Assembly: GCA_022376515.1 (NCBI GenBank)
Contig: WTXI01000164.1
Coordinates: 1-64,000, forward strand
Direction of reading: 5' to 3'
From: Lactifluus volemus
Lineage: Eukaryota > Basidiomycota > Agaricomycetes > Russulales > Russulaceae
DNA: 64,000 nucleotides
In this document: positions 33,069 to 45,891 of the stretch, one piece after another
How positions within the stretch are numbered: position 1 is the first letter of the stretch
Layout of the letters: each line of letters begins with the position of its first letter
The notes under the pieces: generated by a model
Told to the model about the DNA's origin: nothing
The model's input: only the letters and a program-made list of their open reading frames with translations
Databases searched by the model: none
Translations under genes and position numbers: made by a program

Positions 33069-33293
33069 TAACTTAGTTCAAGCTCTTCTTCACCCTTTCC
33101 CGGCTCTTCTCCAGCGTTTCTTCTTAACGTACCAACATATGGTGGAGTAGCTCGATTCATTTTTCAGTTCCTCCAACGTCATGACGTCACGACTCAGGGG
33201 CAATTGTCGCAGTCGCCGGGCCTTACATAAAGTGTCCTAGCATGCCCTTACAAAGGAGACACTCAGCTCCTTGCCCATCTTACAAGTCCTGCA

Positions 33294-33829
33294 ATGTCGG
33301 ATTCCGTCATTCAAGCGTACCCTGGTGAATCTGAAGAAGCAAAGAAGCTACTCGCCCCTCTGCGAGAGTCAATCGTCCATAAGCCGCCCTTCGTAGGCGG
33401 ATCGTTGCAACTTCCCCCGTCTCATTTCTATCTCTTTTATAAAAACCCCAAAGATGATCATGGCACCAGGTTCGTATGTGCTGACTCTCTCACTCAGCTC
33501 TTACCGACATTCAGTTCGTAGACATGTCAGCGTAGAAACTTAGTGTCTGCTAAGAGTGGATGTGGATCAGACGCACTGTACACGTTGAGCTCGTATAGCT
33601 CGATGTCGATTTGGCGGGTCGAGTCAGTGCCCTCGAGAAGGTAGTTGCGCACGACCTTGATGAGATCAGTGTGCTGAGGCACCAGCAATGGGGAAAAACT
33701 GTTGTTCTCAATCTTTCTGCATTTGCGGCGAGTCTCATCCGTCACTTCCTCCTTGCTGTGATCAGAACTACCAGGTTCACAAACCTGTGTAAGCTGCTCT
33801 ATTTTGTCAGGGGTCGCATTCGCGAGGTT
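33294..33829. pseudogene. Broken copy of the Fe2OG-oxygenase-like gene, with its second exon inverted
   Basis: Exon 1 (33294-33469, +) encodes MSDSVIQAYPGESEEAKKLL and PPFVGGSLQLPPSHFYLFYK, closely matching exon 1 of the gene at 59426. Its donor and the acceptor-like TTCGTAGACATGT at 33514-33526 are kept. Sequence matching exon 2 then appears in the opposite orientation: on the minus strand 33829-33531 reads NLANATPDKIEQLTQVCEP, TDLIKVVRNYLLEGTDSTRQ and IELYELNVY. No exon 3 (the catalytic-fold part) is present. A local inversion with breakpoints near 33527-33531 and 33829 therefore destroyed this copy. The upstream MITE lies about 225 bp before its ATG. Confidence 0.85.
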
Positions 33830-35168
33830 GCTCTTGCGGGCGTACCGACAACGGTAGAAACAGAGCAGAGGTTCAGGCGGCCCTGCCGGCCGTAGGACCA
33901 GTAACATTCCATCGGGAGACCAGTTCCATTCAAGTGTGATGAAATCTGGGCTGATGCATTGTACCCTCGGGCGACGCACCGAGCCACGCCCGGGAGCACA
34001 ACGCGAGGTCGACCTCAGCTTGGAGCAGCGCCGCATCGCGTGACCTTCGGTTGCTGTTCCATAATATCCCCTCATTTACACCATCGCGTTTTATCACGAA
34101 TCGTTCGAGTTCTGGCCCGTTACAAACTCTGTATCGTTGTTCGGCGTAACGGGGTATTCTGGAACCAAAATCCCAGTGTTTTGGTTTCGGTGAGCTTGAG
34201 ATGTCAACTTGAATTGAGAATGAGCTCGTCTAAAACTCCCCCACTCATTTAGCGAATATCATGTTTTACGTAGTCCCTCAATAATCATCCATTCCAAGTC
34301 GTTCCATTTCATGGCGCCCCTTACCGCCCGGGCCTCGAATCCTCGAGTTAGTCATTAACGTTGGTCGTGCCAATGAAAACAGCTATGAAACGGGCAAGAA
34401 TTCTTAATATCAATGACCATAATCATGATGTCGGCCATGACGCACAGGACAAAAGCACACAATACTAGATGTTAGTAGCAGAGAAAGGCTGTCTCAGCCT
34501 GGTCTCAATGGTCGGGAAGGTAAAAAAAAAAGAGCCTAGGATAACTGTCATATACACAGGGCACTACCGTGAATGTGAAACCATTCTTCCCCTCAGAAGT
34601 TTTCGAAGAGCGTAACGGAGCGTTCACTATAAGTGGAACCCAGAACGGTCATTATTACCGCCACGCCACTAGCATTGACACGCTTCACAGCGCACAGCGA
34701 TTCAGAGCTGTAAGGCCAGCGTAGTGCATCAAATTGACTTGTACAAGCGTTGGAGGGACGTCGAATGCAGAGCACAAATCCCGGTCAGCGAACAACCGTA
34801 ACCCAGGCAAGCTACCCGGTGCTACCCGAGCCTAAGCAAGCACTACATAGGGCTACTGTACGCCGTCACTTGTTCTCACGTGCCTCACTCGGCAGCACAC
34901 AAGGGGCGGCCTTTTTCCCGCGTTCTCCCGTCTTTTGGAGTGCGCGATGGTCAGACAGGGGTCATGTCCCAGACAGTGGTGGTCGTCTGATAAGGTGCAA
35001 GTTTCTCACCTTTAGGGGTTCTCTCGTTGTCCCCACCTTGCACCTCCTCAGCTCAGTTTGATTCATGACCTTCTCTCCTTCTGATTTTGTCCCTTAACTT
35101 GTTTTGCTCCTTCAGCAGTCACCCACTTGCATATCTTGTCTTCTACCATCCCCTAAATCACTCTACAC
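33830..35168. other. Unassigned interval between the broken oxygenase copy and the Gag-like ORF
   Basis: About 1.3 kb without a recognisable gene. A minus-strand frame continues from the inverted exon to 34075 but has no family resemblance. The 34840-35160 part, next to the following retroelement ORF, might be that element's leader or terminal repeat. I saw no second copy in the window to confirm this. Confidence 0.4.
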
Positions 35169-36400
35169 ATGCCTCAATATGAGACAGCATCATCACAGAC
35201 GCAACCTTCGCAGTCGTCACAAGCCGCGAAACCCGTCACTCCTGCACAGATTGTCGGACCAATTCGAGTCGCCGCGGACTTCATTCACGCGTGTGATGAC
35301 ATCGTCACCGATTACCGTCGAGACCGATTATCCAGAACGGATGCTATGGTCAGACTCCTCCGTCGAGCCGACGAGGAACGCCTTCAACCTGGGTTCTCCG
35401 ATCATAACAAAGTTTATCGATCCCTTGCATTATACATCAACTCATTGGAAAATGCCGAGGAAGAGAACAACCAAGCAGCACGGGATGCGATGAGACAATT
35501 CGACCAGGCCGAGGAGCAGGATAACAACGTGGACACCCGAAATGAACGCCGTCTGCGCCGAAAGAGACGGAGGGATGACGACGTCGACTCGGACGATGGA
35601 GCAGAGCGGATTGATCTCGGACTCATCCCTTTTGACAAACCCTCCGCCGGTCCCATGACTCCCATCGACGTTTGGAAGCTCACTGCTAAGCTCCAAGAAA
35701 ATTATGCACGCGACCCCGCTCTCGTCGAGCGCAAAGTCCTCGCAAGCCATCAACGCCCTGACTTCCCGATGTCTCTGTGGGGAGATGTCATTTCCAACTC
35801 CTATATCGACCTTAACCAGCTCTTTGACTTCCACTTCGCAACAGATGGCCCATCGCGAAGATCTGTCCAGCACTTTGGTGAATCCAATATCGTCACAACG
35901 ACATCCATCCGACCAGAAAAATCTGTTCCTCTGGTGACTGGCATTGTGCCTGGGATCGGTATCAAGAGGCCGTCATTTTCCTCTATCCGCACCGAGCACG
36001 CGAGCTCATCGCATACGCCAAGCACATCGTCCAGACCTTTGTCGCGGTTGGACCTTTTCCCGATCGGGTCATCCAATATGACAAACGTATTCGCACCCGT
36101 GTCGCAGAGAGTGTCGGACTTGTACTTTCCGACATTGCTGCCTTCCAATCCGTCTACACTCAATTCATCAACTGTGGATTCTCTACCAAAGAAGTCACCA
36201 AGACAGTCCCATCTTCTCGGCCGTTACGGGGACGGTCCTCCGATGCTTGCAGGAGGTTCAACCTTGGACACTGCCCCGATGGTTCTAAATGCCGATTCCA
36301 GCATGTCTGTCTCCGGTGCAACCGCTGGGGACATTCCAGTCTCAACTGTCAAGCCGAGGTCGGAGACAAGTCACAGGCTGGACCATCCGAACGCAAATAA
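35169..36400 (+). pseudogene. Retroelement Gag-like ORF with CCCH and CCHC zinc motifs, one frameshift
   Basis: The ORF opens MPQYETASSQTQPSQSSQAA and continues through IRVAADFIHACDDIVTDYRR and VWKLTAKLQENYARDPALVE to IRPEK near 35917. The conserved continuation lies one frame over: GDWHCAWDRYQEAVIFLYPH (about 35935-35995), VIQYDKRIRTRVAESVGLVL (about 36068-36127), then a CCCH finger ACRRFNLGHCPDGSKCRFQH and a knuckle CLRCNRWGHSSLNC, ending at 36400. One base is missing relative to the family at or near the AAAAA run at 35919. Proteins with this layout are the first ORF of a widespread Agaricomycete retroelement group, possibly DIRS-like. That class name is from memory and tentative. Confidence 0.6.
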
Positions 36401-36519
36401 TTACCCCCGCTTCACGCGTTGTTTTGTTTGGGAATCATCTTCAAAATCTCATTTCTTTCTCCCTCTGCCTCTTCGACCGTGGCCGCTTACACCCTTCCTT
36501 CTTCATCTATCCTTTCTGA

Positions 36520-36700
36520 TCCGGATATGGTGTTCACTCTCGAAATTTCTCCCACCTTTTCGTGTTGTTACTCCTATTAATATTGATTTTTTTTCTTCAC
36601 TACTTTCCACACACCCCAACTGTTGATTCGGTGATCCGCAGTCTACGTGAAGGGTTTTGGCCTCCCGCAGATGAGGACCGGGGGTATGCGTTCACGTGAC
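36520..36700 (+). pseudogene. Start of the downstream polymerase ORF of the same retroelement, truncated
   Basis: Fragments TPINIDFFSSLLSTHP (about 36570-36620) and, in another frame, VDSVIRSLREGFWPPADEDR (about 36625-36685) resemble the N-terminal part of basidiomycete retroelement polymerases. The similarity stops at about 36700, where NLR-flank and copia sequences begin. The reverse transcriptase itself is absent, so the element is truncated. Confidence 0.45.
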
Positions 36701-36889
36701 TTTCTTCAACGCCCCTTTCCCCCCTTCACTTGCCTCCGCACGCTCTCGATGTGAAGGGAACAGCGACGAAGACGGTTTTCAGCGCCATTTGAGACCGCCG
36801 GTGACACCCTCCTCCCCTTCAGCTCCCGTTCGGGCCTTCATCTCATTTCGCTTAGCAGTCCCTTCGTGCCAATCAGACGCTTTCCAAAA

Positions 36890-37130
36890 AAAAAAGCAGC
36901 AGAAAAATAAGGTCAATCATCAATCTCATCTGACATAAACAAGGTTACCCCGGCATTTCCTAGATAAAATTCCCTATATTATAACCTGACTGGGGTCAAG
37001 TCACTCGCACATATACTCAACCTTATAAGTTCGAGGCCTGAAAGTCCAGAGTGTAGTAATAGAGACATGGCAAGAGAAAAATCGATAGTCCTTGAGAGGT
37101 TCCCCGCTTCAGTTCCTCTCCACCAAGCTC
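36890..37130 (+). repeat. Orphan NLR upstream block (no NLR body follows)
   Basis: This matches both halves of the copy A upstream block: AGCAG.AGAAAAAT.AGG..AATC, GGTTACC..GGCATTTCCTAGAT, then CTCGC.ACATATACTCAACC and ATCGATAGTCCTTGAGAGGT with CAGTTCCTCTCC. It also gives the uninterrupted version of the LINE target site. After CAAGCTCGACAA it switches at about 37130 to minus-strand copia sequence instead of an NLR gene. Confidence 0.7.
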
Positions 37131-39420
37131 GACAAGGTATCCCAGTCACCTCGTCTGCATCCATGTTGACCTTCGGGGACGGCAACACCTTCGTCAACGC
37201 ATCAGCACCATATAGTCGTAGGGCAACGAGTCTAAGGACACCTTCAACCACCCACCAGATCCAATGGTAGCGCACATCGATATGCTTCGTGCGCCGTGAT
37301 ACTGGTGGTCGCGCCGAGTGAGCGCGAAGGCTGACTGGTTGTCGGAAAATAGGGTGGTGGCCTCTGTGGCATGTCCGAATCCGAAGACTTAAGAGAGGTG
37401 GTCTCGGAGCCAATGACATACTTACCGCCGTGCGTCGCAGCGACATACTGGCCTCTCGGTGGTGGATAACCATGATCGCGAACTCGGTCGCAGTCATCGT
37501 GGTACTTGCTCGGATGTGAGGCGGACTTGAGTGTCCATGGGCGTGCAAAGTGGCTTTGAGGCCGTCGAAGTTGAACCAACGCAAGATCGAGTCGATGTAA
37601 GCGCGCTGGGACAAGTGAATGGTCCCAGCCTCGTGGTCTCGCCGGATCTCGATGCCCAACATGTAATGCAACTCACTGAGGTCCGTAACCTCTACATGTT
37701 TTCACAGATCAGCCTTGAATGCTTCGATAAGCTGTGGTGAGGTGGCAGCAATGGTGCAGTCATCTACATACACTGCCACCGCTGTGAGCTCCTGCGCTCA
37801 CTCGTTCGACTTGAAAAAGGCTGATTTATAGACGGCACATCGGGTGAAACCCAAGGAAGTGAGAATGAGGACAGTTTTGGTATCATTGTGCCTATTGAGC
37901 GTCTTGACGAGTGCGTCTCGTGTCACGTGCCTTTGTAACCGGATGAACAACACCTCATCGTTGTTCAACACACCATTCATGTATGCCCCTTGATGTCTAC
38001 CTGGTGCAGCTCCATCTGGGACGACCTTATTTACACTGGTGAGGAAAGCAGGTGGAGGTTCAATTTATTGAATACTTTGTTGTGGTGACTCATCTATATC
38101 CGATGCCCAAGATCGATCATCCCAGTATGATGAATGATTGAGTTTGAGAATTCTACTTTCTCTCTTTCTCTCCACCGTTGGCACCTCAGGGAGATGAGCC
38201 GTTGTTCTTTCCTCCAGCAGCTTTAGTTGCTCAATGGGCGAGAGTGTGTGGTGATCATGTGGCCGACGCGCATCGAGGACGGCTCCAACGCTTCTGTGAC
38301 GCTCGCGCAGCGCAATGCGCCTTCGAGATAATGCCGAAACCTGACACAAACCCACCATCAACTGCCACGCCCGGCATATACTCGACTTGAGGGGACATCG
38401 GTGCGTAGTCTTCCACATGTGCACCCAGCTCATAAGGCATTCACGGTATTCACCGTCATGCTAGATGCGGACACCACTGGCAGTGTTGGGGTTGCAGAGG
38501 CCCCAGCCCCTCCAGATGGATTGCAAGACGTTATCTGGGCATTCAGTCGCACATCACCGAGACTAGCGGGTAAGAACGTGCACATCTCGATCCATCACAA
38601 GTTTCAGCGTGCTGCACTCAACCGACAGGCATTCCTGCCACCGCCACCGCAGACACCGACATGTCCCCATCTCCGCTTCCTCCGCTTCCACTGCTTCTGC
38701 CGCTGGTGTTGATTCTGAGGGTGGGTTTTCCGCTCCGCCGGTGACGGTGAAGGAGAAGGACCAGACTTAGAGTCAGTGGTTTGAGGAGGCATCAATGGAC
38801 ATTACTACTACTGGTAGTGGTCTTGGCAGCTTTTTCCCCTGCCGCACTCTACATCACTGGGTTCCTATCCGTCATCCTATCTCAACAAGGTCTGCTTCCA
38901 ATGCTCTTTTCTTTCTTCCCTAACCTTTGCTCACCGGTTCATTTCCCTGATCTTAGACCCGCCCAATCCTGCAACTGCTCCCGCTTCTTGAAAAACCAAA
39001 ACCGTCGCCACCCCCAATTCCAGATGTTCAACCTTCCTGCTGACGTAATCCCAGACAAGGAAGCCTGTATGGCAAGAACGGGAGGGAGCGCAGAGGCTGT
39101 CTATCAGGGGACAATACGCACGCGAACGACGTCAGCTCAAGGGCTCCAGCCTTCTTCATTCTGCGCAATCGAGTGCGTCTAGTCCTGAAGCGCAGAAGAA
39201 GACGGCCTTCGGCCATCTAAGATAAGCGGCTGAAGAGGACCACTGACGAGAAGATACCATTGTTGTTGCTGGATATGATAAACATGTAACGTCTTCCAAC
39301 AGGGCCGTGCGATTGACAAGCGTCGAAGTCGAAGTCTCCGCCGGCGTTCCAGCCTCAGCACTCGGCTTCACTAAGGTGGACACCTGGAGTACCCTCGATT
39401 TCTTGGTAGGGCTTAGTATC
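37130..39420 (-). pseudogene. Degraded Ty1/copia Pol relic (RT-RNase H), upstream of NLR copy B
   Basis: Minus-strand copia polyprotein remains in shifting frames. From 5' (right) to 3' (left): EQLKLLEERTTAHLPEVPTV (about 38180-38250), the RT active site VAVYVDDCTIAAT (37746-37785), MLGIEIRRDHEAGTIHLSQR with YIDSILRWF (about 37570-37665), and the RNase H end KHIDVRYHWI with ALTKVLPSPK (about 37165-37290). Frameshifts and missing segments prevent function, although the YVDD motif is intact. The 38450-39420 part is less recognisable but is shared with the C-side relic (50500-51500). Confidence 0.8.
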
Positions 39421-39599
39421 AAAGGCGCTGCGCTCTGGCATTCACACGCTGTACTTTCCAGTGAAAGGATACAGGGGAACGTGACGCAGGGGGATATCTG
39501 ATTCAGGGTATAAACAGTTGTACAGCTTCATCGTATACAGGACTATGTAGCCGGCCGTCATGCACCGATTGCATCCATATATCTTGTTCATTCTTTTCT

Positions 39600-40413
39600 T
39601 TGCTGTGTGTCATGCTCTCCTTGGATAAGTTACCATGATTTCATCGATGTTCATCAACTATCTAGTCCTTTTATGTTATGCCAGTGTGCGATGGTAAAGA
39701 AGTGCATATATCCGATTATCAAACGCGCTACTGCGTTCCGTTGGCTCCCTAACACGTTACAAATGCCATCATCTGCGCGGAAATGCAGACCAAGGCGTCG
39801 CAGAGGGTCGCAAATCTGATAAGGTACTTGAGAATAAACTCTCTAAAAGGACAAAAAAAACAAAGCGCGGAAGACCCAAGACAAACCTCAGAAGAAGGTC
39901 CAACGCGACACATGCACAAGTGAGTCAAAATTCCAGCAAACCTTTTTAAGAACAAGGTGTTGAGATGTAAGATCTGTAAAAAAGAGAAGAGAAGAATTGA
40001 TAGGCCTCGAGATCTTTGAGATCTTGAGAAATTCCCCATTTTCAGTTCTCGTCCAGTTGAACTACGCTGACTCAGAACTGACGCCTTTCCTCTGACAGTC
40101 TGACAGTTGTTTGGTTGTTTGTTCCCAATAAACGGCGAGGCGCCCTGACAAAACGTGGACCTGCGCACGCCGGTGGTTATCCTCATATCCTCAATCTCAA
40201 CTTCTCACTTCGATCTACTATGGCTCTCCCACAACCGAATTAGTCTGTTGAAGTCTCTCACACCTGACGTCCCCCGATGTTGACCATTACCTCAGCCCAC
40301 ATCCTCAAACATCCGGAATCTGGTACATACCTCAATCAAATCCATTTCATTTCGATATTTGCTCAGATAGCTGCCTTTTGATCAGCGATCAAGTCACCGA
40401 AACACAACCGAGC
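39600..40413 (+). promoter_or_regulatory. Upstream region of NLR copy B
   Basis: No gene. This block is collinear with the C copy at 51520-52312 and partly with copy A (18420-18610, 25495-25750). Conserved landmarks are CATGATTTCA..AATGTTCATCAACTA, GCGTTCCGTTGGCTCCCTA, CTTGAGA.ATTCCCCATTTTC, the GTTGTTTGGTTGTTTGTTCCC segment, and the ATCAGCGATCAAGTCACCGA segment just before the ATG. A promoter role is inferred from position and conservation. Confidence 0.5.
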
Positions 40414-43400
40414 ATGCTCCAGCTCGAAGTGACTGGTATACATTTCTGTTGATGCTGATCTGATAAGTACTGACGTCTTTCCTCTGTCAGTCATCAGGGC
40501 ACGCAATCTTCCTGCTCTGAAATCCCTCCCAGGGAAAGAGAGACGGTTTTACGTTACAGCGACCAACGGGGAGAAATTATGGCAGACCCGATCTATGCGG
40601 AGCGTAGCTCAGCGTGTCGAATGGAACGAGAAACTCAACGCATTGTGACAAATCTCGTATATGCGTTTCCATGTCCAACTGACTCTCCTGCAGTGCTGTA
40701 CAACCGCTCTCACGTATTACGGTATCTCTGTATGCGAAGAGGACCATGCGGAAAGACATACTTCTCGGACAGCAGGAGATATCCTGTGAAGCCCGTGGCG
40801 GTTCGTCTATTTCTTCGAATCTTTACTCATCCATCTGGCTGACTGTCCTACATGTAGAACTTGATATTGTATTGAACAGTGCCGGTGAACACGACAGCCA
40901 CCCAACGAGGCCGGATACACTCTTGACGGTCACCATATCCACGAACACGAGTTCCTCTCTGACAACGGCAGCCAATACGTCAGATCTTGCGACGACAGAA
41001 TTGGACGATCCAGTTGCTGAAGGAGTTGCTGAAGGAGATGTTGTACGTCCTACTATCCAGTTATGAAACGAGTCAACCCACGTCAGCTGCCGCCCCTCTA
41101 TCCCCTTTATCACAGACGCATGACCTTCCCACTAAGGGCAATACTCTTATGGGACCGGTAGCAGGCAGCCAGGCGGAGATATCACGTACTCTTGGACATG
41201 CTGGGGATGCTATAGACGCCATGGGTACGATGAAAGCATGGAGGTCAGCCATTGATGTTGTCAAGCTAGTGATGGACACTGTAGACCCAATCGCTGGAGT
41301 ATGATTATGATGATATTTGCGTATGCGTTAATGAACTAACTTCTGCTGTTTAGTTGTTCCCCCATGCAACGTTAGCATGGAAATTGCTTTCAAAGATTCC
41401 TGAAGTATGTCTCCGTGCTCTATCGGAGGATATGGGTAGTTCAATCTTTGTCACTTGCCACCAGACTTTGCTTCAGCAGTTGAAGCGTGACGACAATGTC
41501 AGGACACTTCTTCAAGCAATACGGGATGCGTTCGATTTTGCAAAGAAGGCGGACATTTTAAGGAACATGGACCCGGAGTCTGCGCAGGCAAATATCCTGG
41601 ATGAGATGCTGGAGTGCGTCTCGGAATGTGCCAAATTTATCATATCGTATGCGGAGGATGTGCAAGTCGGCACGTCGTTTTGGCCTCTCTGTGGCTATTC
41701 ATCATAATAAACATTTGATATAGGAAAGCGGCTTTTGAAGAATGTCGTCCGCCAAGTTGACGGGAAATTTGATGAGTATCGTACGAATCTCGCTCGACTG
41801 CGAGATAACTTCCTCGCGGGTACTACTGTTATCACCGGGGGTGCTGTGCTAGCACTGCTGGAATCTGGTGCGTAAACCTTCTGGCCATTGATCCTCGAAT
41901 CAGCTCATGTGGGGCACAAAGAATTGGACGCAAAAATCAAAGAATTGCCTTATAAAGGAGGCTGGCGATTTGGCGATGACAGGCGTTGTCTTCCGGGCAC
42001 ACGAGAAGAATTCTTGGACCATATCATCAACTGGGTCGAGAATCGAGAATCTCAACGTGGGCTCGTCCTTCTTGGTCAGGCCGGCACAGGAAAGTCGTCG
42101 ATCGCACATGAAGTTGCTCGTCGGTTCGAGAACAAGAATCTTGGCTCTTACTTCGCTTTTCTACGAAAGGAGGGCTCCAAAGACGAGGCCCACCAACTGT
42201 TCACGACACTCGCTCGCGATCTCTCCAATCGCTATCCTCCGTTCAAGCTTGCCCTTGGGAGGGTGCTCAAGAATGATCCATCTCTTTGTAGTACTCGACA
42301 CTATCGTACACTTTTCGAACGGCTCGTCCTTGAACCAGCCAAGAACCTTCCGCTAGGCGATCCGATTCTTATCGTGGTCGATGCATTAGATGAGAGTGGT
42401 GATGCAATTGGCCAAAAGGGATTACATAAAATTCTCGCTCAACGACTTTTCGAGTTGCCATCGACTTTCCGGATCCTCATCGCATCAAGGCCGGAGCATG
42501 GAATTGAAGATGTGTTCCGTAACACGCTGTCCGTTCGCACTCTCTACATGGACGATCACGTACTTGCTGCCAAGACGGAGCAAGATATTTGCCTGTACCT
42601 CCAGAGCGAACTGCCGTTGAACTTATTCGAACGACATGGTGCGAAGCTCGCAAAGGCGGCAGAAGGGTTGTTTCAGTGGGCAGCCGTTGCATCCGGGCTA
42701 ATAAACAATCCTCCTCCTAGCTTTGGGTTTAGCAGGAAACAGGTGATACAGTGTCTGTTGGGACACACTCGAGATCGCGATGGACAGGATCCGTTGGACC
42801 AGCTATACAGAGAAGTTCTGGAAGGATACTTCAAACCGGTTGCAGCACAAATTCTGTTTCGGTCCGTGATGGGACAGCTTTTCGCTGCGATGGTGCCGCT
42901 TTCCATCCATTCTTTGACTATTCTACGACGACATGCACCCAAGGATGACCCGAGGACCCTGACCCCGAGGATTCTGATTGCGTTGTCGAAATGTTCCGTC
43001 ACCTTGGCTCACTGCTCAGTAACGTGACCTCATCCGACGATACCCTTCCAATCGTTCCTCTCCACACCTCATTTCGTGACTTCCTGGCAAGTGAGAAGAG
43101 TGGGGTATTTCACATAGACCTTGGCAGGGCTCACCGTCGGTTGGCACATTCCTGCCTTGGATTGATGCTCAATGACCTCAAATTCAACATTTGCAAACTC
43201 GAATCGTCATACCTTGCTAACAGGGATCTCCCAGACCTTGAATCTCGAATTTCCAAATATATTCCAGCTGCTCTATCGTATGCGTGCGTTTTCTGGGGCG
43301 ATCATTTGGAACGTCTTGGCGTTGAAGAGGACCTCTTTCGAAAACTTCGATCGCTGTTCGAGACAAGATTCCTTTTTTGGCTGGAAGTGCTTAGCATCAT

Positions 43401-45891
43401 GAACAGCGTCGGACTGGCATCACGATCATTGGCATCTCTGAACACATGGTTGCGATCTGACCAGCAGAAGGTGGGCTTATCTAATCGTGTTATACAACAT
43501 GTAGTGACTCATGGATAAAATTGCAGCGGTTCTCTCAATCGGAGGGTCAGAATGTGTTGGGATTAATGAATGATGGGTTCGCTTTTGTGCGGTATTTCGG
43601 AATGGCGATATCAAGAAGCCTTCCACATATATATATATCTGCTCTCCCATTTGCACCATCCTCTTCCCGCATCGTCGAGCACCACCGTCACCTATTCCCC
43701 CGCACATTGATTTTGAAACACGGACAGTTATCTGATTGGCCAGCATTGGAAATGACGATTCAGGCACATGAAGATTCTGTCGAGTCTGTTGTATTCTCGC
43801 CGGATGGACAACGGATCGCATCGGCCTCGCGAGATCGCACGATTCGAGTGTGGGATGCTACAATAGGGGAAATTGTAGCGGGGCCTTTTACTGGACACAG
43901 CCAATATGTCCTCTCTGTCGCATTCTCGCCGGACGGGAAACGCATCGCCTCGGCCTCGGGGACTGCACGATTCGTGTGTGGGATGCCGCGACAGGAGAGG
44001 TCGTAGCAGATCCGTTTACTGGACACACGAGTTGGGTCAGATGTGTTGCATTCTCACCGAACGGGCAACACATCGCGTCGGCCTCGAGCGATCACACAAT
44101 TCGTGTTTGGGATGCCGCAACTGGAGAGGTCGTGGCGGGCCCGTTTACTGGACACATTGATCAGGTCCACTTTGTTACATTCTCACCAGACGAGCAATGT
44201 ATCGCTTCGGCCTCTAAAGATTGCACGATTCGCATATGGGATGCCGCAACAGGAAATCTCGTTGCGGGCCCATTTACTGGACACACTGAACGGGTCACCT
44301 GTGTTACATTCTCGCCAGACGGGAAGCGCATCGCTTCATCCTCGGATGATTGGACGATTCGTGTTTGGGATTCCGCAACAGGACAGGTCCTAGCAGGCCC
44401 GTTTACCGGACACACCGCTACTATCCACTCTATTGCATTCTCGCCGGACGGGCAACGCATCACCTCCGGCTCGGGAGATCGCACGATTTGCGTGTGGGAT
44501 TCCGCAACAGGGCAGATCGTAGCAGGCCCTTTCACTGGACATACCGATTCCATATTTTCTGTTGCGCTCTCACCAGACGGGCAGCGCATTGCATCGGCTT
44601 CGGGTGATTTCACGGTTTGCGTGTGGGATGCCAGAAAAGGAGAGGCAGGGGCCACGCTTACTGGACACACCCAAACAATATTTTCTGTTGCACTCTCACC
44701 CGACGGGCAACGGATTGCCTCGGCCTCTGCAGATTGCTCAATTTGTGTGTGGGATGCCGCAACAGGAGAGGTTACAGCGGGTCCGTTTACTGGTCATACC
44801 CATTGGGTCATTTCTGTTGCCTTCTCGCCTGAAGGGCAGCGGATCGCCTCAGCCTCGCACGATCGCACCTTTCGCGTGTGGGATACCACGACAGGAAATA
44901 TTGTGGTGGACCCATTCACTGGACATACCGAAGCGGTCAGTTCTGTTGCATTCTCGCCGGACGGACAACGCATCGTCTCAGCCTCATTCGATCACACGGT
45001 TCGCGTATGGGATACCACAACGGGAGAGGCTGTAGTCGCCCCGTTTATCGGACACACTGATTTGGTCTGGTCTGTTGCATTCTCGCCAGACGGGAAACGC
45101 ATCGTGTCGGCTTCGTCGGACCGCACGATTCGCATATGGGATGCTGCGACAGGAGAGACCATAATAGGCCCGTTACTGGTCACACTGAGTGGGTCAAATC
45201 TGTTGCATTCTCTCCAGACGGGCAGCGAATCGCCTCTGGCTCGGGAGATGCCACGATTCGTGTGTGGGATTCTGAGACAGGACAAGACGTAGTAGGCCCA
45301 TTTACTGGGCACGCCGGTGTTATTTACTGTGTTGCATTCTCACCAGATGGGCGGTGGATTGCATCGGCCTCGAATGATCGCACAATTCGCTTGTGGGATT
45401 CTGCAACAGGGGTGGCCGTAGGGAGCCCATTCATTGGACACGCTGATTTGTCAGCTCGGTTGCATTCTCACCAGATGGGCAACGGATCGTTTCGGCCTCG
45501 GCAGATTGTACGATTCGCATGTGGGATGTCACAACAGGACAGGATGTTGTGAGCTCATCTACCGGACTCACTCAAACGATCAACCCTGGTGCGTCCACCC
45601 TTCATGGGCCTATCACTTCAGCCTTACGAGATCACACGATTCATCTAGGGAAGCTCGGAGCAAAGATATTGCGAAAGATAATTTAATGGACAAGTTCCCA
45701 GCAATAGTGATGGATGGATGTATGGGGAAGATGGTGAACTCCTTTTGTGGATTCCCCTCATTCACCGGCCATACCTTCATAAGGCTAAGACAGTCTGGAT
45801 TTCCGGCAAAGATGGAACGGAGGTGGATCTCTCACTTTTGTGCATGGATTAAATTGGGCTACGGTATACATTCACGGTTGATCTAAATAGA
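40414..45891 (+). pseudogene. NLR-like STAND gene copy B, multiply frameshifted
   Basis: It has the same architecture as copy A. The C2-like start (MLQLEVT, intron, VIRARNLPALKSLPGKERRF, VEWNEKLNAF), helical region, NACHT with GQAGTGKSS and ILIVVDALDE, and WD40 units of about 43 residues are all recognisable. Breaks relative to copies A and C: near 41060 in the linker (a stop after PTIQL, with continuation one frame over), near 42950 (GATGACCCG where A has GACCCCG), near 43960 in WD unit 2, near 45172 at the start of unit 12, near 45448 in unit 14, and at least two more in the C-terminal cap (about 45660-45720). All appear to be one-base losses, so no full-length product is possible as written. 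Domain splice sites are kept. It is most similar to copy C. Confidence 0.85.

Noticed and set aside
37067..38712. Plus-strand ORFs across the copia relics
   Set aside because: The minus strand carries the recognisable RT and RNase H motifs. The plus frames are shadows.
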